This document shows, one piece after another, positions 45,025-53,298 of a stretch of DNA of 64,000 nucleotides. Below the pieces are notes generated by a model. That model worked only from the letters and a program-made list of their open reading frames with translations, searched no databases and was not told the origin of the DNA. Each line of letters starts with the position of its first letter. Position 1 is the first letter of the stretch. Source of the DNA: Streptomyces sp. L2 (GTDB lineage Bacteria > Actinomycetota > Actinomycetes > Streptomycetales > Streptomycetaceae); the NCBI RefSeq assembly GCF_004124325.1, contig NZ_QBDT01000001.1, positions 3,844,001 to 3,908,000 on the forward strand, in the 5' to 3' direction. The translations under genes and the position numbers were made by a program.

Positions 45025-48000
45025 CGATCGATCCGCGACTCCTCCGCTACGCCCGGGCCACCCGGCTCTTCCTGGTGGCCCTCGTGGTCCTGGGCGCGAT
45101 CGGGGCCGTGCTGATCATCGGCCAGGCAATGCTCATCGCCGAGGTCGTGGTCGGTGCCTTCCAGCACGGCCGAACGGCCGCTGAACTGGCGAGGCCCCTG
45201 CTGCTGTTGACGGCTGTGGCGGGCGGCCGGGCGCTGGTCTCCTGGCTCACCGAGCTCGCGGCCCACCGGGCGAGCGCCGCGGTGAAGTCAGAACTGCGCG
45301 GGCGGCTGCTCGACCGGACGGCTGCGCTGGGCCCCGGATGGCTGAGCGGTCAGCGGACCGGCTCGCTGGTCACCCTGGCCACGCGCGGGGTCGACGCCCT
45401 CGACGACTACTTCTCGCGCTATCTGCCGCAGTTGGGGCTCGCCGTCGTCGTACCGGTGGCGGTGCTGGCGCGGATCGTCACCGAGGACTGGGTGTCGGCG
45501 GCGATCATCGTCGGCACGCTGCCCCTCATCCCCGTGTTCATGATGCTGATCGGCTGGGCCACGCAGTCACGGATGGACCGGCAGTGGCGGTTGCTCTCCC
45601 GGCTGTCCGGTCACTTCCTGGACGTGGTCGCGGGGCTGCCCACGCTGAAGGTCTTCGGGCGGGCCAAGGCGCAGGCCGACTCCATCCGCCGGATCACCGG
45701 CGAATACCGCCAGGCCACGATGCGGACCCTGCGGATCGCCTTCCTGTCCTCGTTCGCGCTGGAGTTGCTCGCCACCCTGTCCGTCGCGCTCGTCGCCGTG
45801 ACGATCGGCATGCGGCTCGTCCATGGGGACATGGACCTGTACGTCGGTCTCGTCATCCTGGTGCTGGCACCCGAGGCCTATCTGCCGCTGCGGCAGGTGG
45901 GCGCGCAGTTCCACGCGGCGGCGGAGGGGCTGGCCGCCGCCGAGGAGATCTTCGCGGTGCTGGAGACGCCGGTGCCGACGTCGGGGTGTGGGCCTGTGCT
46001 CTCGGGGGCGGTGGCGTTCGACGGCGTGACGGTGCGCTACCCCGGGCGGTCGGCCGACGCCGTCACCGATGTGTCCTTCAGCGTGGAACCCGGTGAGACG
46101 GTGGCGCTGGTCGGGCCGAGTGGTGCGGGCAAGTCGACGCTGCTCAACGTTCTTCTGGGGTTCGTACGGCCCACCGGGGGCCGGATGCGGATCGGCGGCA
46201 CCGATCTCTCGGGTGTCGACCTGGAGGAGTGGCGGTCGCGGATCGCCTGGGTTCCGCAGCGGCCGCATCTGTATGCCGGGACCATCGCGGAGAACGTACG
46301 GCTCGCTCGGGCCGACGCGGACGATGCCGCCGTACGGCAGGCGCTGCGGGACGCGGGCGCGCTGGAGTTCGTGGACGCGCTGCCCGAGGGTGTCGAGACG
46401 GTGCTCGGGGAGGACGGGGGCGGGCTGTCCGCGGGACAGCGGCAGCGCTTGGCGCTGGCGCGGGCGTTTCTCGCCGACCGGCCTCTGTTGTTGCTGGACG
46501 AGCCGACGGCGGCGCTGGACGGGGGGACGGAGGGGGAGGTCGTCGCGGCGGTGCGGAGGCTGGCCGTCGGGCGGACGGTGTTGCTCGTGGTGCACCGGCC
46601 TGCGCTGTTGGGGGTGGCGGACCGGGTTGTACGGCTGGAGGGCGGGGAGTTGTCGGCCGGCCGGGGCGCCGGTGAGCCTCCCAGGGGGCTCCGCCCCCTG
46701 GACCCCCGTCCCCGCCCACCCGCCACCCGACTCGGCACGCTGGAAAGTGAAGCGAGGGGTCGGCTGGGTGAGTTGGAGGGTGACCCGGAGGGTTGGCTCG
46801 GTGAGCTGGATGGTGACCCGGAGGCCCGACTCGGACCGCTGGAAAGTGAAGCGAGGGGTCGGCTGGGTGAGCTGGATGGTGGCCCGGAGGCCCGACTCGG
46901 ACCGCTGGAAAGTGAAGCGAGGGGTCGGCTGGGTGAGCTGGATGGTGACCCGGAGGCCCGACTCGGCACGCTGGAAAGTGAAGCGAGGGGTCGGCTCGGC
47001 GCGTTGGAAGGTGACGCGAGGGGTCGGCTCGGCGCGTTGGAGGGTGACCCGGGGGCGCGGCTCGGCGCGTTGGAGGGTGACTCGGAGAACCGGCTCGGCG
47101 CGCTGGAAGGTGAGCCGGGGGCCCGGCTCGGTGAGGCGGGGGGTGGCTCGGGGGCGCGGCAGCGTGGTGTGTTCCGGCGGGTTCGGGGGATGAGTGGGTC
47201 TTGGCGGGGGCGGTTGGGGCTGGCCTTGGTGCTCGGGGGGCTGGCGCTGGGGAGTGCTGTGGGATTGATGGCGACCTCGGGGTGGCTCATCTCGCGGGCC
47301 TCCCAGCAGCCGCCGGTGCTGTACCTGATGGTGGCCGTGACGGCGACGCGAGCCTTCGGTATCGGACGGGCCGTGTTCCGGTACGCCGAGCGGCTGGTGT
47401 CGCACGACGCCGTGCTGCGGATGCTGGCCGACACCAGGGTCTCCGTGTACCGGCGGCTGGAGCGGCTGGCACCCGCCGGACTGCGGTCGGCCCGCCGGGG
47501 CGACCTGCTCACCCGGCTGGTCGCGGACGTGGACGCGCTGCAGGACTACTGGCTGCGCTGGCTGCTGCCGGCCGGCGTCGCGGTCGGCGTCTCCGCCGCC
47601 TCCGTCGCCTTCACGGCCTGGCTGCTGCCCGCGGCCGGGGCCGGGCTCGCGGTGGGCCTCCTGGCGGCCGGGGCCGGTGTTCCAGTGATCACCGCCGCCG
47701 TGGCCAGGCGCGCGGAACGGCGACTGGCGCCTGCCCGCGGGGAACTCGCCGTCCGGGTCGCGGAACTGCTCACCGGTACCGCCGAACTGACCGTCGCCGG
47801 TGCGCTGGCCGACCGTACGCGGCGGGCCCGGCGGGCTGATGGCGTCCTCACGCGCATTGCCTCGCGCGCCGCCACCGCCACCGCGCTCGGTGACGGGCTC
47901 ACCGCGCTGATCTCCGGCCTGACCGTGGCCGCCACGGCGCTGCTGGGTGCCCAGGCGGTGGTGGAGGGACGGCTCCACGGGGTCGCCATGGCCGTGGTGG

Positions 48001-48911
48001 TGCTCACCCCGCTGGCCGCTTTCGAAGCCGTGCTGGGGATGCCGCTCGCCGTGCGCTACCGGCAGCGGGTGCGCCGCAGCGCCGAGCGGGTTCACGAGGT
48101 GCTGGACGCCCCCGAGCCGGTGCACGAACCCGAGCGGCCCCGGCAGGCGCCCGCCTCTCCCTTCCCGGTCGTGGTCAGGGACCTGGCCGCCCGGCACCCG
48201 GGCGGGCACAGGGACGCCCTCGCCGGCCTGGATCTCACGCTGGGACGGGGCCGCCGGATCGCGGTGGTCGGACCGTCCGGCTCGGGCAAGACGACACTCG
48301 CCCAGGTCCTGCTCAGGTTCCTGGACCCGCAGGCGGGCTCGTACACCCTCGCCGGTGTGGACGCCCGCGCGCTGAGCGGCGACGACGTACGGCGGCTGGT
48401 CGGGCTGTGCGCCCAGGACGCCCACCTCTTCGACAGCTCCGTGCGCGAGAACCTGCTGCTCGCCCGGAAGGACGCCACGGAGGACGACCTGCGCGACGCG
48501 CTGGCCCGGGCCCGGCTGCTGGACTGGGTGGACGCGCTGACCGACGGAATCGACACCCTCGTCGGCGAGCACGGGGCCCGGCTGTCCGGCGGGCAGCGGC
48601 AGCGGCTCGCGCTGGCCCGCGCGCTCCTCGCCGACTTCCCCGTCCTCGTCCTCGACGAGCCCGCCGAACACCTCGACCTGCCGACCGCCGACGCGCTCAC
48701 CGCCGACCTGCTGGCCGCCACCGAGGGCCGTACGACCCTGCTGATCACCCACCGGCTGGCCGGACTCGACGCGGTGGACGAGGTGATCGTGCTCGACGAG
48801 GGCCGGGTGGTGCAGCGGGGACGGTACTCCGAGTTGGCGGCGGTGCCGGGTCCGTTGCGCCGGATGGTGCGGCGGGAGGAGGCGGCGGAGTCGCTGGTGG
48901 GGGCGGGCTGA
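45018..48911 (+). CDS. cydCD: Fused CydD-CydC ABC transporter required for cytochrome bd assembly
   Basis: A 1297-residue fusion of two half-transporters that exports thiols and enables haem insertion into cytochrome bd. The CydD half has six helices, Walker A GPSGAGKST near residue 365, signature LSAGQRQRLALARAFL and Walker B LLLLDEPTAALD. The CydC half has its own helices, GPSGSGKTT near 1085, LSGGQRQRLALARALL and VLVLDEPAEHLD. Between them, residues 571-713 are tandem 11-residue repeats (see separate entry). GTG 45018 lies 10 nt after GAAGGG. GTG 45009 is too close to it. The start codon is inside parS 11. Confidence 0.93.
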   Translation: MKPIDPRLLRYARATRLFLVALVVLGAIGAVLIIGQAMLIAEVVVGAFQHGRTAAELARPLLLLTAVAGGRALVSWLTELAAHRASAAVKSELRGRLLDRTAALGPGWLSGQRTGSLVTLATRGVDALDDYFSRYLPQLGLAVVVPVAVLARIVTEDWVSAAIIVGTLPLIPVFMMLIGWATQSRMDRQWRLLSRLSGHFLDVVAGLPTLKVFGRAKAQADSIRRITGEYRQATMRTLRIAFLSSFALELLATLSVALVAVTIGMRLVHGDMDLYVGLVILVLAPEAYLPLRQVGAQFHAAAEGLAAAEEIFAVLETPVPTSGCGPVLSGAVAFDGVTVRYPGRSADAVTDVSFSVEPGETVALVGPSGAGKSTLLNVLLGFVRPTGGRMRIGGTDLSGVDLEEWRSRIAWVPQRPHLYAGTIAENVRLARADADDAAVRQALRDAGALEFVDALPEGVETVLGEDGGGLSAGQRQRLALARAFLADRPLLLLDEPTAALDGGTEGEVVAAVRRLAVGRTVLLVVHRPALLGVADRVVRLEGGELSAGRGAGEPPRGLRPLDPRPRPPATRLGTLESEARGRLGELEGDPEGWLGELDGDPEARLGPLESEARGRLGELDGGPEARLGPLESEARGRLGELDGDPEARLGTLESEARGRLGALEGDARGRLGALEGDPGARLGALEGDSENRLGALEGEPGARLGEAGGGSGARQRGVFRRVRGMSGSWRGRLGLALVLGGLALGSAVGLMATSGWLISRASQQPPVLYLMVAVTATRAFGIGRAVFRYAERLVSHDAVLRMLADTRVSVYRRLERLAPAGLRSARRGDLLTRLVADVDALQDYWLRWLLPAGVAVGVSAASVAFTAWLLPAAGAGLAVGLLAAGAGVPVITAAVARRAERRLAPARGELAVRVAELLTGTAELTVAGALADRTRRARRADGVLTRIASRAATATALGDGLTALISGLTVAATALLGAQAVVEGRLHGVAMAVVVLTPLAAFEAVLGMPLAVRYRQRVRRSAERVHEVLDAPEPVHEPERPRQAPASPFPVVVRDLAARHPGGHRDALAGLDLTLGRGRRIAVVGPSGSGKTTLAQVLLRFLDPQAGSYTLAGVDARALSGDDVRRLVGLCAQDAHLFDSSVRENLLLARKDATEDDLRDALARARLLDWVDALTDGIDTLVGEHGARLSGGQRQRLALARALLADFPVLVLDEPAEHLDLPTADALTADLLAATEGRTTLLITHRLAGLDAVDEVIVLDEGRVVQRGRYSELAAVPGPLRRMVRREEAAESLVGAG
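46682..46700. repeat. Hairpin element inside the cydCD linker
   Basis: CAGGGGGC-TCC-GCCCCCTG, followed by GACCCCCGTCCCCGCC. This resembles the hairpin commonly seen in Streptomyces intergenic regions. Here it is translated in frame (PPRGLRPLDPRPRPP). Confidence 0.6.
46728..47156 (+). repeat. 33-bp tandem repeat (about 13 copies) in cydCD
   Basis: Encodes about thirteen 11-residue units of the form RLGxLEGDPEA. The first eight largely alternate between RLGTLESEARG-type and RLGELDGDPEA-type units, giving a 66-bp higher-order period with near-identical DNA. Codons such as AGT, AGG and GGT are unusual for the neighbourhood. No stop codon interrupts the frame. Confidence 0.93.
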
Positions 48912-48957
48912 GCGGCATCCCGGTCGGCTGGTTCGGTGGCCGGCTCGGACGTCGAGT

Positions 48958-49030
48958 TCGTCTGCGGGCACGTCGTGGGGCTGGTCGCGCAGTTCCCCGC
49001 GCCCCTGGCGGGGCGCTCCTGCCGAGCGCG
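48958..49030. repeat. Interspersed Streptomyces intergenic element with hairpin; terminator for cydCD
   Basis: CTGGTCGCGCAGTTCCCCGC, then a 7-bp stem GCGCCCC/GGGGCGC (48999-49016). This is the familiar Streptomyces 'GCGCAGTTCCCCGCGCCCC' intergenic element. It lies at the convergent junction of cydCD and the HAD gene and probably terminates both. Confidence 0.65.
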
Positions 49031-49043
49031 CTCTGTGCGGGGG

Positions 49044-49931
49044 CTAGACCCGTTGGGCCAGCATTCGTTCGATGATCAGGGCCACGCCGTCCTCGTTGTT
49101 GGCGACCGTGCGGCCGGAGGCGGCGGCGAGGACGTCCGGGTGGGCGTTTCCCATCGCGTACGACTGTCCGGCCCAGGTCAGCATCTCCACGTCGTTGGGC
49201 ATGTCCCCGAAGGCGACGACCTCCTCGTGGGAGATGCCGCGCTCGGCGCAGCACAGGGCGAGCGTGCTGGCCTTGGAGACGCCGGGACCGCTGAGTTCCA
49301 GCAGGGCGCTGGGGCTGGAGCGGGTGACGTTGGCGCGCTCGCCGATGGCCAGGCGGGCGAGGGTGAGGAAGGCGTCCGGGTCCAGGTCGGGGTGGTACGC
49401 GAGGATCTTCAGCACGGGCTCGTCGGCGCCCGGACCGCCGGCCGCGAGGAGGTCCTCGGCGGGCAGCAGGGTGTCGGGTATCTCCATGTGCAGCTTGGGA
49501 TAGTCCGGCTCCTGGTGGAAGCCGTACGTCTGCTCGACCGCGAACACCGTGCCGGGCGCCGCGTCGCGCAGCAGTCGTACGGCGTCCCGCGCGTTGTCCC
49601 GGGCCAGCTCGCGGACCTTCACGAACCGGTGGGTGCCGGCGCCGCCGCGCAGGTCGACCACGGCCGCGCCGTTGCCGCAGATGGCCAGGCCGTGCCCGTG
49701 GACGTGGTCGCTGACGACGTTCATCCAGCGGGCCGGGCGGCCGGTGACGAAGAAGACCTCGATGCCGGCCGCCTCGGCGGCGGCCAGCGCGGCGATCGTC
49801 CTCGGGGAGACCGACTTGTCGTCGCGCAGCAGGGTGCCGTCGAGATCGGTGGCGATCAGCCGCGCGGGTGTGGCCGCGGCCGGGGTCTCGGGCTGTCGCG
49901 TCGCTGAGGTCACCCGGTCATTCTCGCGCAT
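49044..49931 (-). CDS. HAD-superfamily (Cof-type) phosphatase
   Basis: A 295-residue class IIB HAD hydrolase. Motif I is [14 protein letters not shown], motif II is FFVTGRP, motif III is the Lys of GVSKAS, and motif IV is [14 protein letters not shown]. It dephosphorylates small phosphometabolites. The substrate is unknown. ATG 49929-49931 was chosen, with a GTG five codons later also possible. It is paralogous to the HAD gene at 60716-61516. Confidence 0.9.
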   Translation of the reverse strand: MRENDRVTSATRQPETPAAATPARLIATDLDGTLLRDDKSVSPRTIAALAAAEAAGIEVFFVTGRPARWMNVVSDHVHGHGLAICGNGAAVVDLRGGAGTHRFVKVRELARDNARDAVRLLRDAAPGTVFAVEQTYGFHQEPDYPKLHMEIPDTLLPAEDLLAAGGPGADEPVLKILAYHPDLDPDAFLTLARLAIGERANVTRSSPSALLELSGPGVSKASTLALCCAERGISHEEVVAFGDMPNDVEMLTWAGQSYAMGNAHPDVLAAASGRTVANNEDGVALIIERMLAQRV

Positions 49932-50046
49932 ATGCACGCACGGCCGTGCGGTACTCCGCACAGATGAGACACAGATGACGTCCGTCCCGCCTCGGCAACG
50001 CAGGTCCGCGGGTCCGTAGTGCCGCGGCCGCCCGGTTCTCGGCTGC

Positions 50047-50949
50047 TCAGTTCAGCTGGGCGGGTGCCTCCAGGGCGATCTGCTCGAACACCTTGTGGTC
50101 GGCGGCGAAGTCCGAGTCGGGGATCGGCCAGTGGATCACGATCTCGGTGAAGCCCAGGTCGCGGTGGCGGCCGGCGAAGTCCACGAAGGCGTCCAGGGAG
50201 GTGAGCGGGTCGCCGCGGTCCGGGGTGAAGCCGGTCAGCAGGACCTTGTCCAGCTCGGACACGTCCCGGCCGGCCGTCGCGCACGCGTCGGTCAGCTTGC
50301 GCAGCTGGCCGCGCAGCGCCTCGACCGACTGCTCCGGGGTGCCGTACTCGTACAGCTTGGGGTCGCCGGTGGTCACCCAGGCCTGGCCGTGCCGCGCGGC
50401 GAGCGCCAGCCCGCGCGGGCCGGTGGCCGCGACCGCGAACGGCAGCCGGGGGCGCTGCACGCAGCCGGGGATGTTCCGCGCCTCGTCCGCCGAGTAGAAC
50501 CGGCCCTCGTACGTCACCGCGTCCTGGGTGAGCAGGCGGTCCAGCAGCGGCACGAACTCGGCGAACCGGTCCGCGCGCTCGCGGGGGGTCCAGGGCTCCT
50601 GACCGAGCGCGGTGGCGTCGAACCCGGTGCCGCCGGCGCCGATGCCGAGGGTGACACGGCCGCCGGAGACGTCGTCGAGGGAGATCAGCTCCTTGGCCAG
50701 GGTCACCGGGTGCCGGAAGTTCGGCGAGGTGACCAGTGTGCCGAGCCGCAGCCGGTCGGTGACGCCGGCGGCGGCGGTCAGGGTCGGAACGGCACCGAAC
50801 CAGGGTCCGTCGCGGAAGGTGCGCCAGGACAGGTGGTCGTAGGTGTACGCGGTGTGGAAGCCGAGCTGCTCGGCCCGCACCCAGGTCGAGCGGCCGCCCT
50901 CGCTCCAGCGGCGGTGGGGCAGGATCACGGTGCTCAGACGCAGACTCAT
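50047..50949 (-). CDS. LLM-class (luciferase-like, probably F420-dependent) oxidoreductase
   Basis: A 300-residue TIM-barrel protein of the bacterial luciferase-like family: [67 protein letters not shown]. In actinobacteria, members of this kind usually use reduced F420. The substrate cannot be inferred. ATG 50947-50949 fits the family start. Confidence 0.87.
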   Translation of the reverse strand: MSLRLSTVILPHRRWSEGGRSTWVRAEQLGFHTAYTYDHLSWRTFRDGPWFGAVPTLTAAAGVTDRLRLGTLVTSPNFRHPVTLAKELISLDDVSGGRVTLGIGAGGTGFDATALGQEPWTPRERADRFAEFVPLLDRLLTQDAVTYEGRFYSADEARNIPGCVQRPRLPFAVAATGPRGLALAARHGQAWVTTGDPKLYEYGTPEQSVEALRGQLRKLTDACATAGRDVSELDKVLLTGFTPDRGDPLTSLDAFVDFAGRHRDLGFTEIVIHWPIPDSDFAADHKVFEQIALEAPAQLN

Positions 50950-50991
50950 GCGTCCGAGACTAAGCGGCTCCACCGCGGGGAGACGAGGCGG

Positions 50992-51504
50992 TCACCGCAC
51001 GCGGCCGCTCAGCCACGGGGTGAGCAGGACCCCCGGGACGTGCTCCTTGTGGGCGCGGTCGCCGGGCAGCGGGACGACGAGGCGGTAGCCGGGCGGGAAG
51101 AGGCGCGCGGTGACGTGCGCGAGACCGCCGAAGACGGAGCGGAGGAAGGCCGGCACGTCCTCGCGCGGGATGTCGGGGCACTCGACGCCCTCGACGGTGA
51201 TCAGCGCGTCGTCCTCCGGATAGAGCCGGACGCTCACCCGCGGCAGACCGCCGAACTCGGCGTACGCCTCGTGCGGCAGCGAACCGTCCGGGTCCGTGGT
51301 GACGCCGATGCCGGCGGAGCTGCGGCGGGAGGTCCGGTCGGCGCCGATGTCGTGCGTCACCTCGATCTCGCGCGCGTACTCGGTCGCGAGGGCCCGGAGT
51401 GCGGCGACGGCGGCTTCGGTCGTCGGCAGGGGGCTCGCGAAGGGCGGCGGTGCCGGCGTCTGGCCGGACGCGGGGTCCGATGAGTGGTCCATACCAGTGA
51501 TCAT
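50992..51504 (-). CDS. Hypothetical protein
   Basis: A product of up to 170 residues with a Pro/Ala-rich N-terminus, then [23 protein letters not shown] and a mixed alpha/beta region ([48 protein letters not shown]). No transmembrane helix is evident. The start could also be ATG 51490-51492. Neither has an RBS, so it may be leaderless. No family was recognised. It lies between the LLM and kptA genes, all on the minus strand. Confidence 0.7.
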   Translation of the reverse strand: MITGMDHSSDPASGQTPAPPPFASPLPTTEAAVAALRALATEYAREIEVTHDIGADRTSRRSSAGIGVTTDPDGSLPHEAYAEFGGLPRVSVRLYPEDDALITVEGVECPDIPREDVPAFLRSVFGGLAHVTARLFPPGYRLVVPLPGDRAHKEHVPGVLLTPWLSGRVR

Positions 51505-51525
51505 GCCGGGCGAGGTGGCCGGATG

Positions 51526-52074
51526 TCAGTGGGGCCCGGGAAACCGCAGGTAGGCGGGCGGGACGGAGGCGGTCAGCCAGACTCCGTTGGCGCTGACGTG
51601 GAAGACGTGGCCGTCTCGGTGCATGGCGCCCGCGTCCACCGCGAGGACGACGGGGCGGCCACGGCGGGCACCGACCCGGGTGGCGGTCTCGCGGTCCGCC
51701 GACAGGTGGACGTCGTGCCGGTTCATGGGCCGCAGCCCTTCGGCACGGATCGCGTCCAGGTTGCGGGCGACCGTCCCGTGGTAGAGGTACGGCGGCGGGG
51801 TCGCCGGGGGCAGGCCGAGGTCGACCTCGACGCTGTGGCCCTGGCTGGCGCGGATGCGGGTGCCCTCGACGGCGAAGCGCTGCTTGTCATTGGCGGCCAC
51901 CACGTGGTCGAGTTCCTCGCGCGTGAAGCGGAAGCCGTGGGCGGCGGCCGCGGCGATCAGGGTGTCGATCTCGACCCAGCCGGCCGGGTCGAGGGTGAGG
52001 CCGATACGGTCGGGCTGGTGGCGCAGGTGCTTCGACAGGTACTTCGAGACCTTGACGGTGCGTCGGTCGTCCAT
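51526..52074 (-). CDS. kptA: RNA 2'-phosphotransferase (Tpt1/KptA)
   Basis: A 182-residue Tpt1/KptA enzyme, which transfers a 2'-phosphate from RNA to NAD+. The N-terminal winged helix has KVSKYLSKHLRHQPDRIGL with the catalytic R-H pair. The ADP-ribosyltransferase-like half has YLYHGTVARNLDAIRAEGL, NRHDVHLS and the conserved RRGRPVVLAVDA. Bacteria lack the yeast tRNA-splicing pathway that makes the usual substrate, so its physiological role is uncertain. ATG 52072-52074 matches the family N-terminus. Confidence 0.92.
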   Translation of the reverse strand: MDDRRTVKVSKYLSKHLRHQPDRIGLTLDPAGWVEIDTLIAAAAAHGFRFTREELDHVVAANDKQRFAVEGTRIRASQGHSVEVDLGLPPATPPPYLYHGTVARNLDAIRAEGLRPMNRHDVHLSADRETATRVGARRGRPVVLAVDAGAMHRDGHVFHVSANGVWLTASVPPAYLRFPGPH

Positions 52075-52115
52075 CGCGCCGGTCCGGTCTGCTCTTCTTT
52101 CTTCTCTCTCTTCCT

Positions 52116-53162
52116 TCACTCCCCCAGCTTGGCGGCGGCGGGCGGCTCACGCAGGTCGTTTTCCCGGGAGGCGGCCGCTGACGCGGTCAGGTCGTCCAAC
52201 GCCCGAGCCCTCGTCTCGCGTTCGGCCGCCAGGGCGATGAACGTGGGCGCGTGGTCCTTGCCGACGAGGTTCTCGACGGCGCGGACCGTCTCGCCGGGGA
52301 GGGTAACCAGGCGGGTGTCCGTGCTCGGCGCCGCGGGTGCTTCGGCGCCGAGGTGCGTTCTGAGGTGCCGGGTGGCCATGTGCCGCATCGCACGGGCCAG
52401 TTCGGCGTCCACCGTCTGCTGGGCGAGGGGGCGCAGACGCCGGATGAGGGTGGCCGCTTCGGCCGCGTGGGCGTCCGTGCGGTGGCCGGGGTCGTCGAGG
52501 TAGCGGGCGAAGACGTACTCGGTGGTGAACTCCAGGAAACGGGCGGCCATGTGCTCGACCTGGACGCGCAACTCCCGCAGGTGCCCGGAGATGGCGGAGA
52601 GGGGGACGCCGGAGGCGTGCAGTTCGGCCGCGACGGCGAGTTCTTGGGGGCTGGGTACGAGGAAGGCGTCGGGGGTGTCTTCGAGGGGCTCCAGGACGCC
52701 GAGGTCGATGGCGTCGGCGACAGCGTCTGCGACGGCTTCTGCGGTGGTGCCCGCGTCTGCGTCCGCGGTAGTGCCCGCGGTGGCCTGCGTGGCCGGGCCG
52801 TCCGCGGGGGTGCCGGCGAAGTGGGCGAGGAGTTCGGCGCGGGTGATGCGGATCGGTTCCTCGTCCGTCCAGGGGCCCTCGACCTCGGTGACCAGGCCGA
52901 GGACGCCGCCCAGGCCGCGGCCGGTGTCCCAGGCGTCGAGGAGTTCCTTGATCGAGGCGAGGGTGTAGCCGCGGTCCAGCAGGTCGGCGATCTGGTGGAG
53001 GCGGGTGATGTGGGCGGTGGAGTAGAGGTTGGCGCGGCCCTGGCGTTCGGGGCGGGGGAGGAGGCCGCGGTCCTGGTAGGCGCGGATGGTTCTGACCGTG
53101 GTGTTCGTGTGGTGCGCCAGGTCCTCGATGCGGTACGTCTGTTTCGGCGGGGGGTCGGTCAT
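52116..53162 (-). CDS. MerR-family transcriptional regulator
   Basis: A 348-residue protein with an N-terminal MerR helix-turn-helix and wing (TYRIEDLAHHTNTTVRTIRAYQDRGLLPRPERQGRANLY, then HQIADLLDRGYTLASIKELL). A long C-terminal region follows with an Ala/Thr-rich low-complexity stretch near residues 130-160 (ATAGTTADADAGTTAEAVADAV) and a helical domain. ATG 53160-53162 is the family start. The effector is unknown. The adjacent hydrolase-SDR and M24 genes upstream on the same strand are possible targets. Confidence 0.88.
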   Translation of the reverse strand: MTDPPPKQTYRIEDLAHHTNTTVRTIRAYQDRGLLPRPERQGRANLYSTAHITRLHQIADLLDRGYTLASIKELLDAWDTGRGLGGVLGLVTEVEGPWTDEEPIRITRAELLAHFAGTPADGPATQATAGTTADADAGTTAEAVADAVADAIDLGVLEPLEDTPDAFLVPSPQELAVAAELHASGVPLSAISGHLRELRVQVEHMAARFLEFTTEYVFARYLDDPGHRTDAHAAEAATLIRRLRPLAQQTVDAELARAMRHMATRHLRTHLGAEAPAAPSTDTRLVTLPGETVRAVENLVGKDHAPTFIALAAERETRARALDDLTASAAASRENDLREPPAAAKLGE

Positions 53163-53233
53163 GTGGGGGTTCCTTGGGTCGTGCCGGAGCTGCCGCTGGG
53201 CGGGGCGGGTGTCGCTCACCGGCGCTTGCCGGG

Positions 53234-53282
53234 TGCCGCTGCGCCCACCCGTGCCGCCCCTTGCGGCACGCATGCCCGCAGT
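53234..53282. repeat. Interspersed repeat, copy A
   Basis: GTGCCGCTGCGCCCACCCG...GGCACGCATGCCCGC is shared with copy B at 60381-60461. It lies between the MerR and hydrolase-SDR genes. The inverted pair GTGCCGC/GCGGCAC (53251-53270) could form a terminator for the upstream gene. Confidence 0.6.
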
Positions 53283-53298
53283 TCAGTGGGGGCCGCGG

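Noticed and set aside
45567..48971. 1134-codon minus-strand open frame with its own repeats (PRFTFQRAES)
   Set aside because: It is antisense to cydCD. Its repeats are the complement of the CydCD linker repeats, and no start signal or domain is present.
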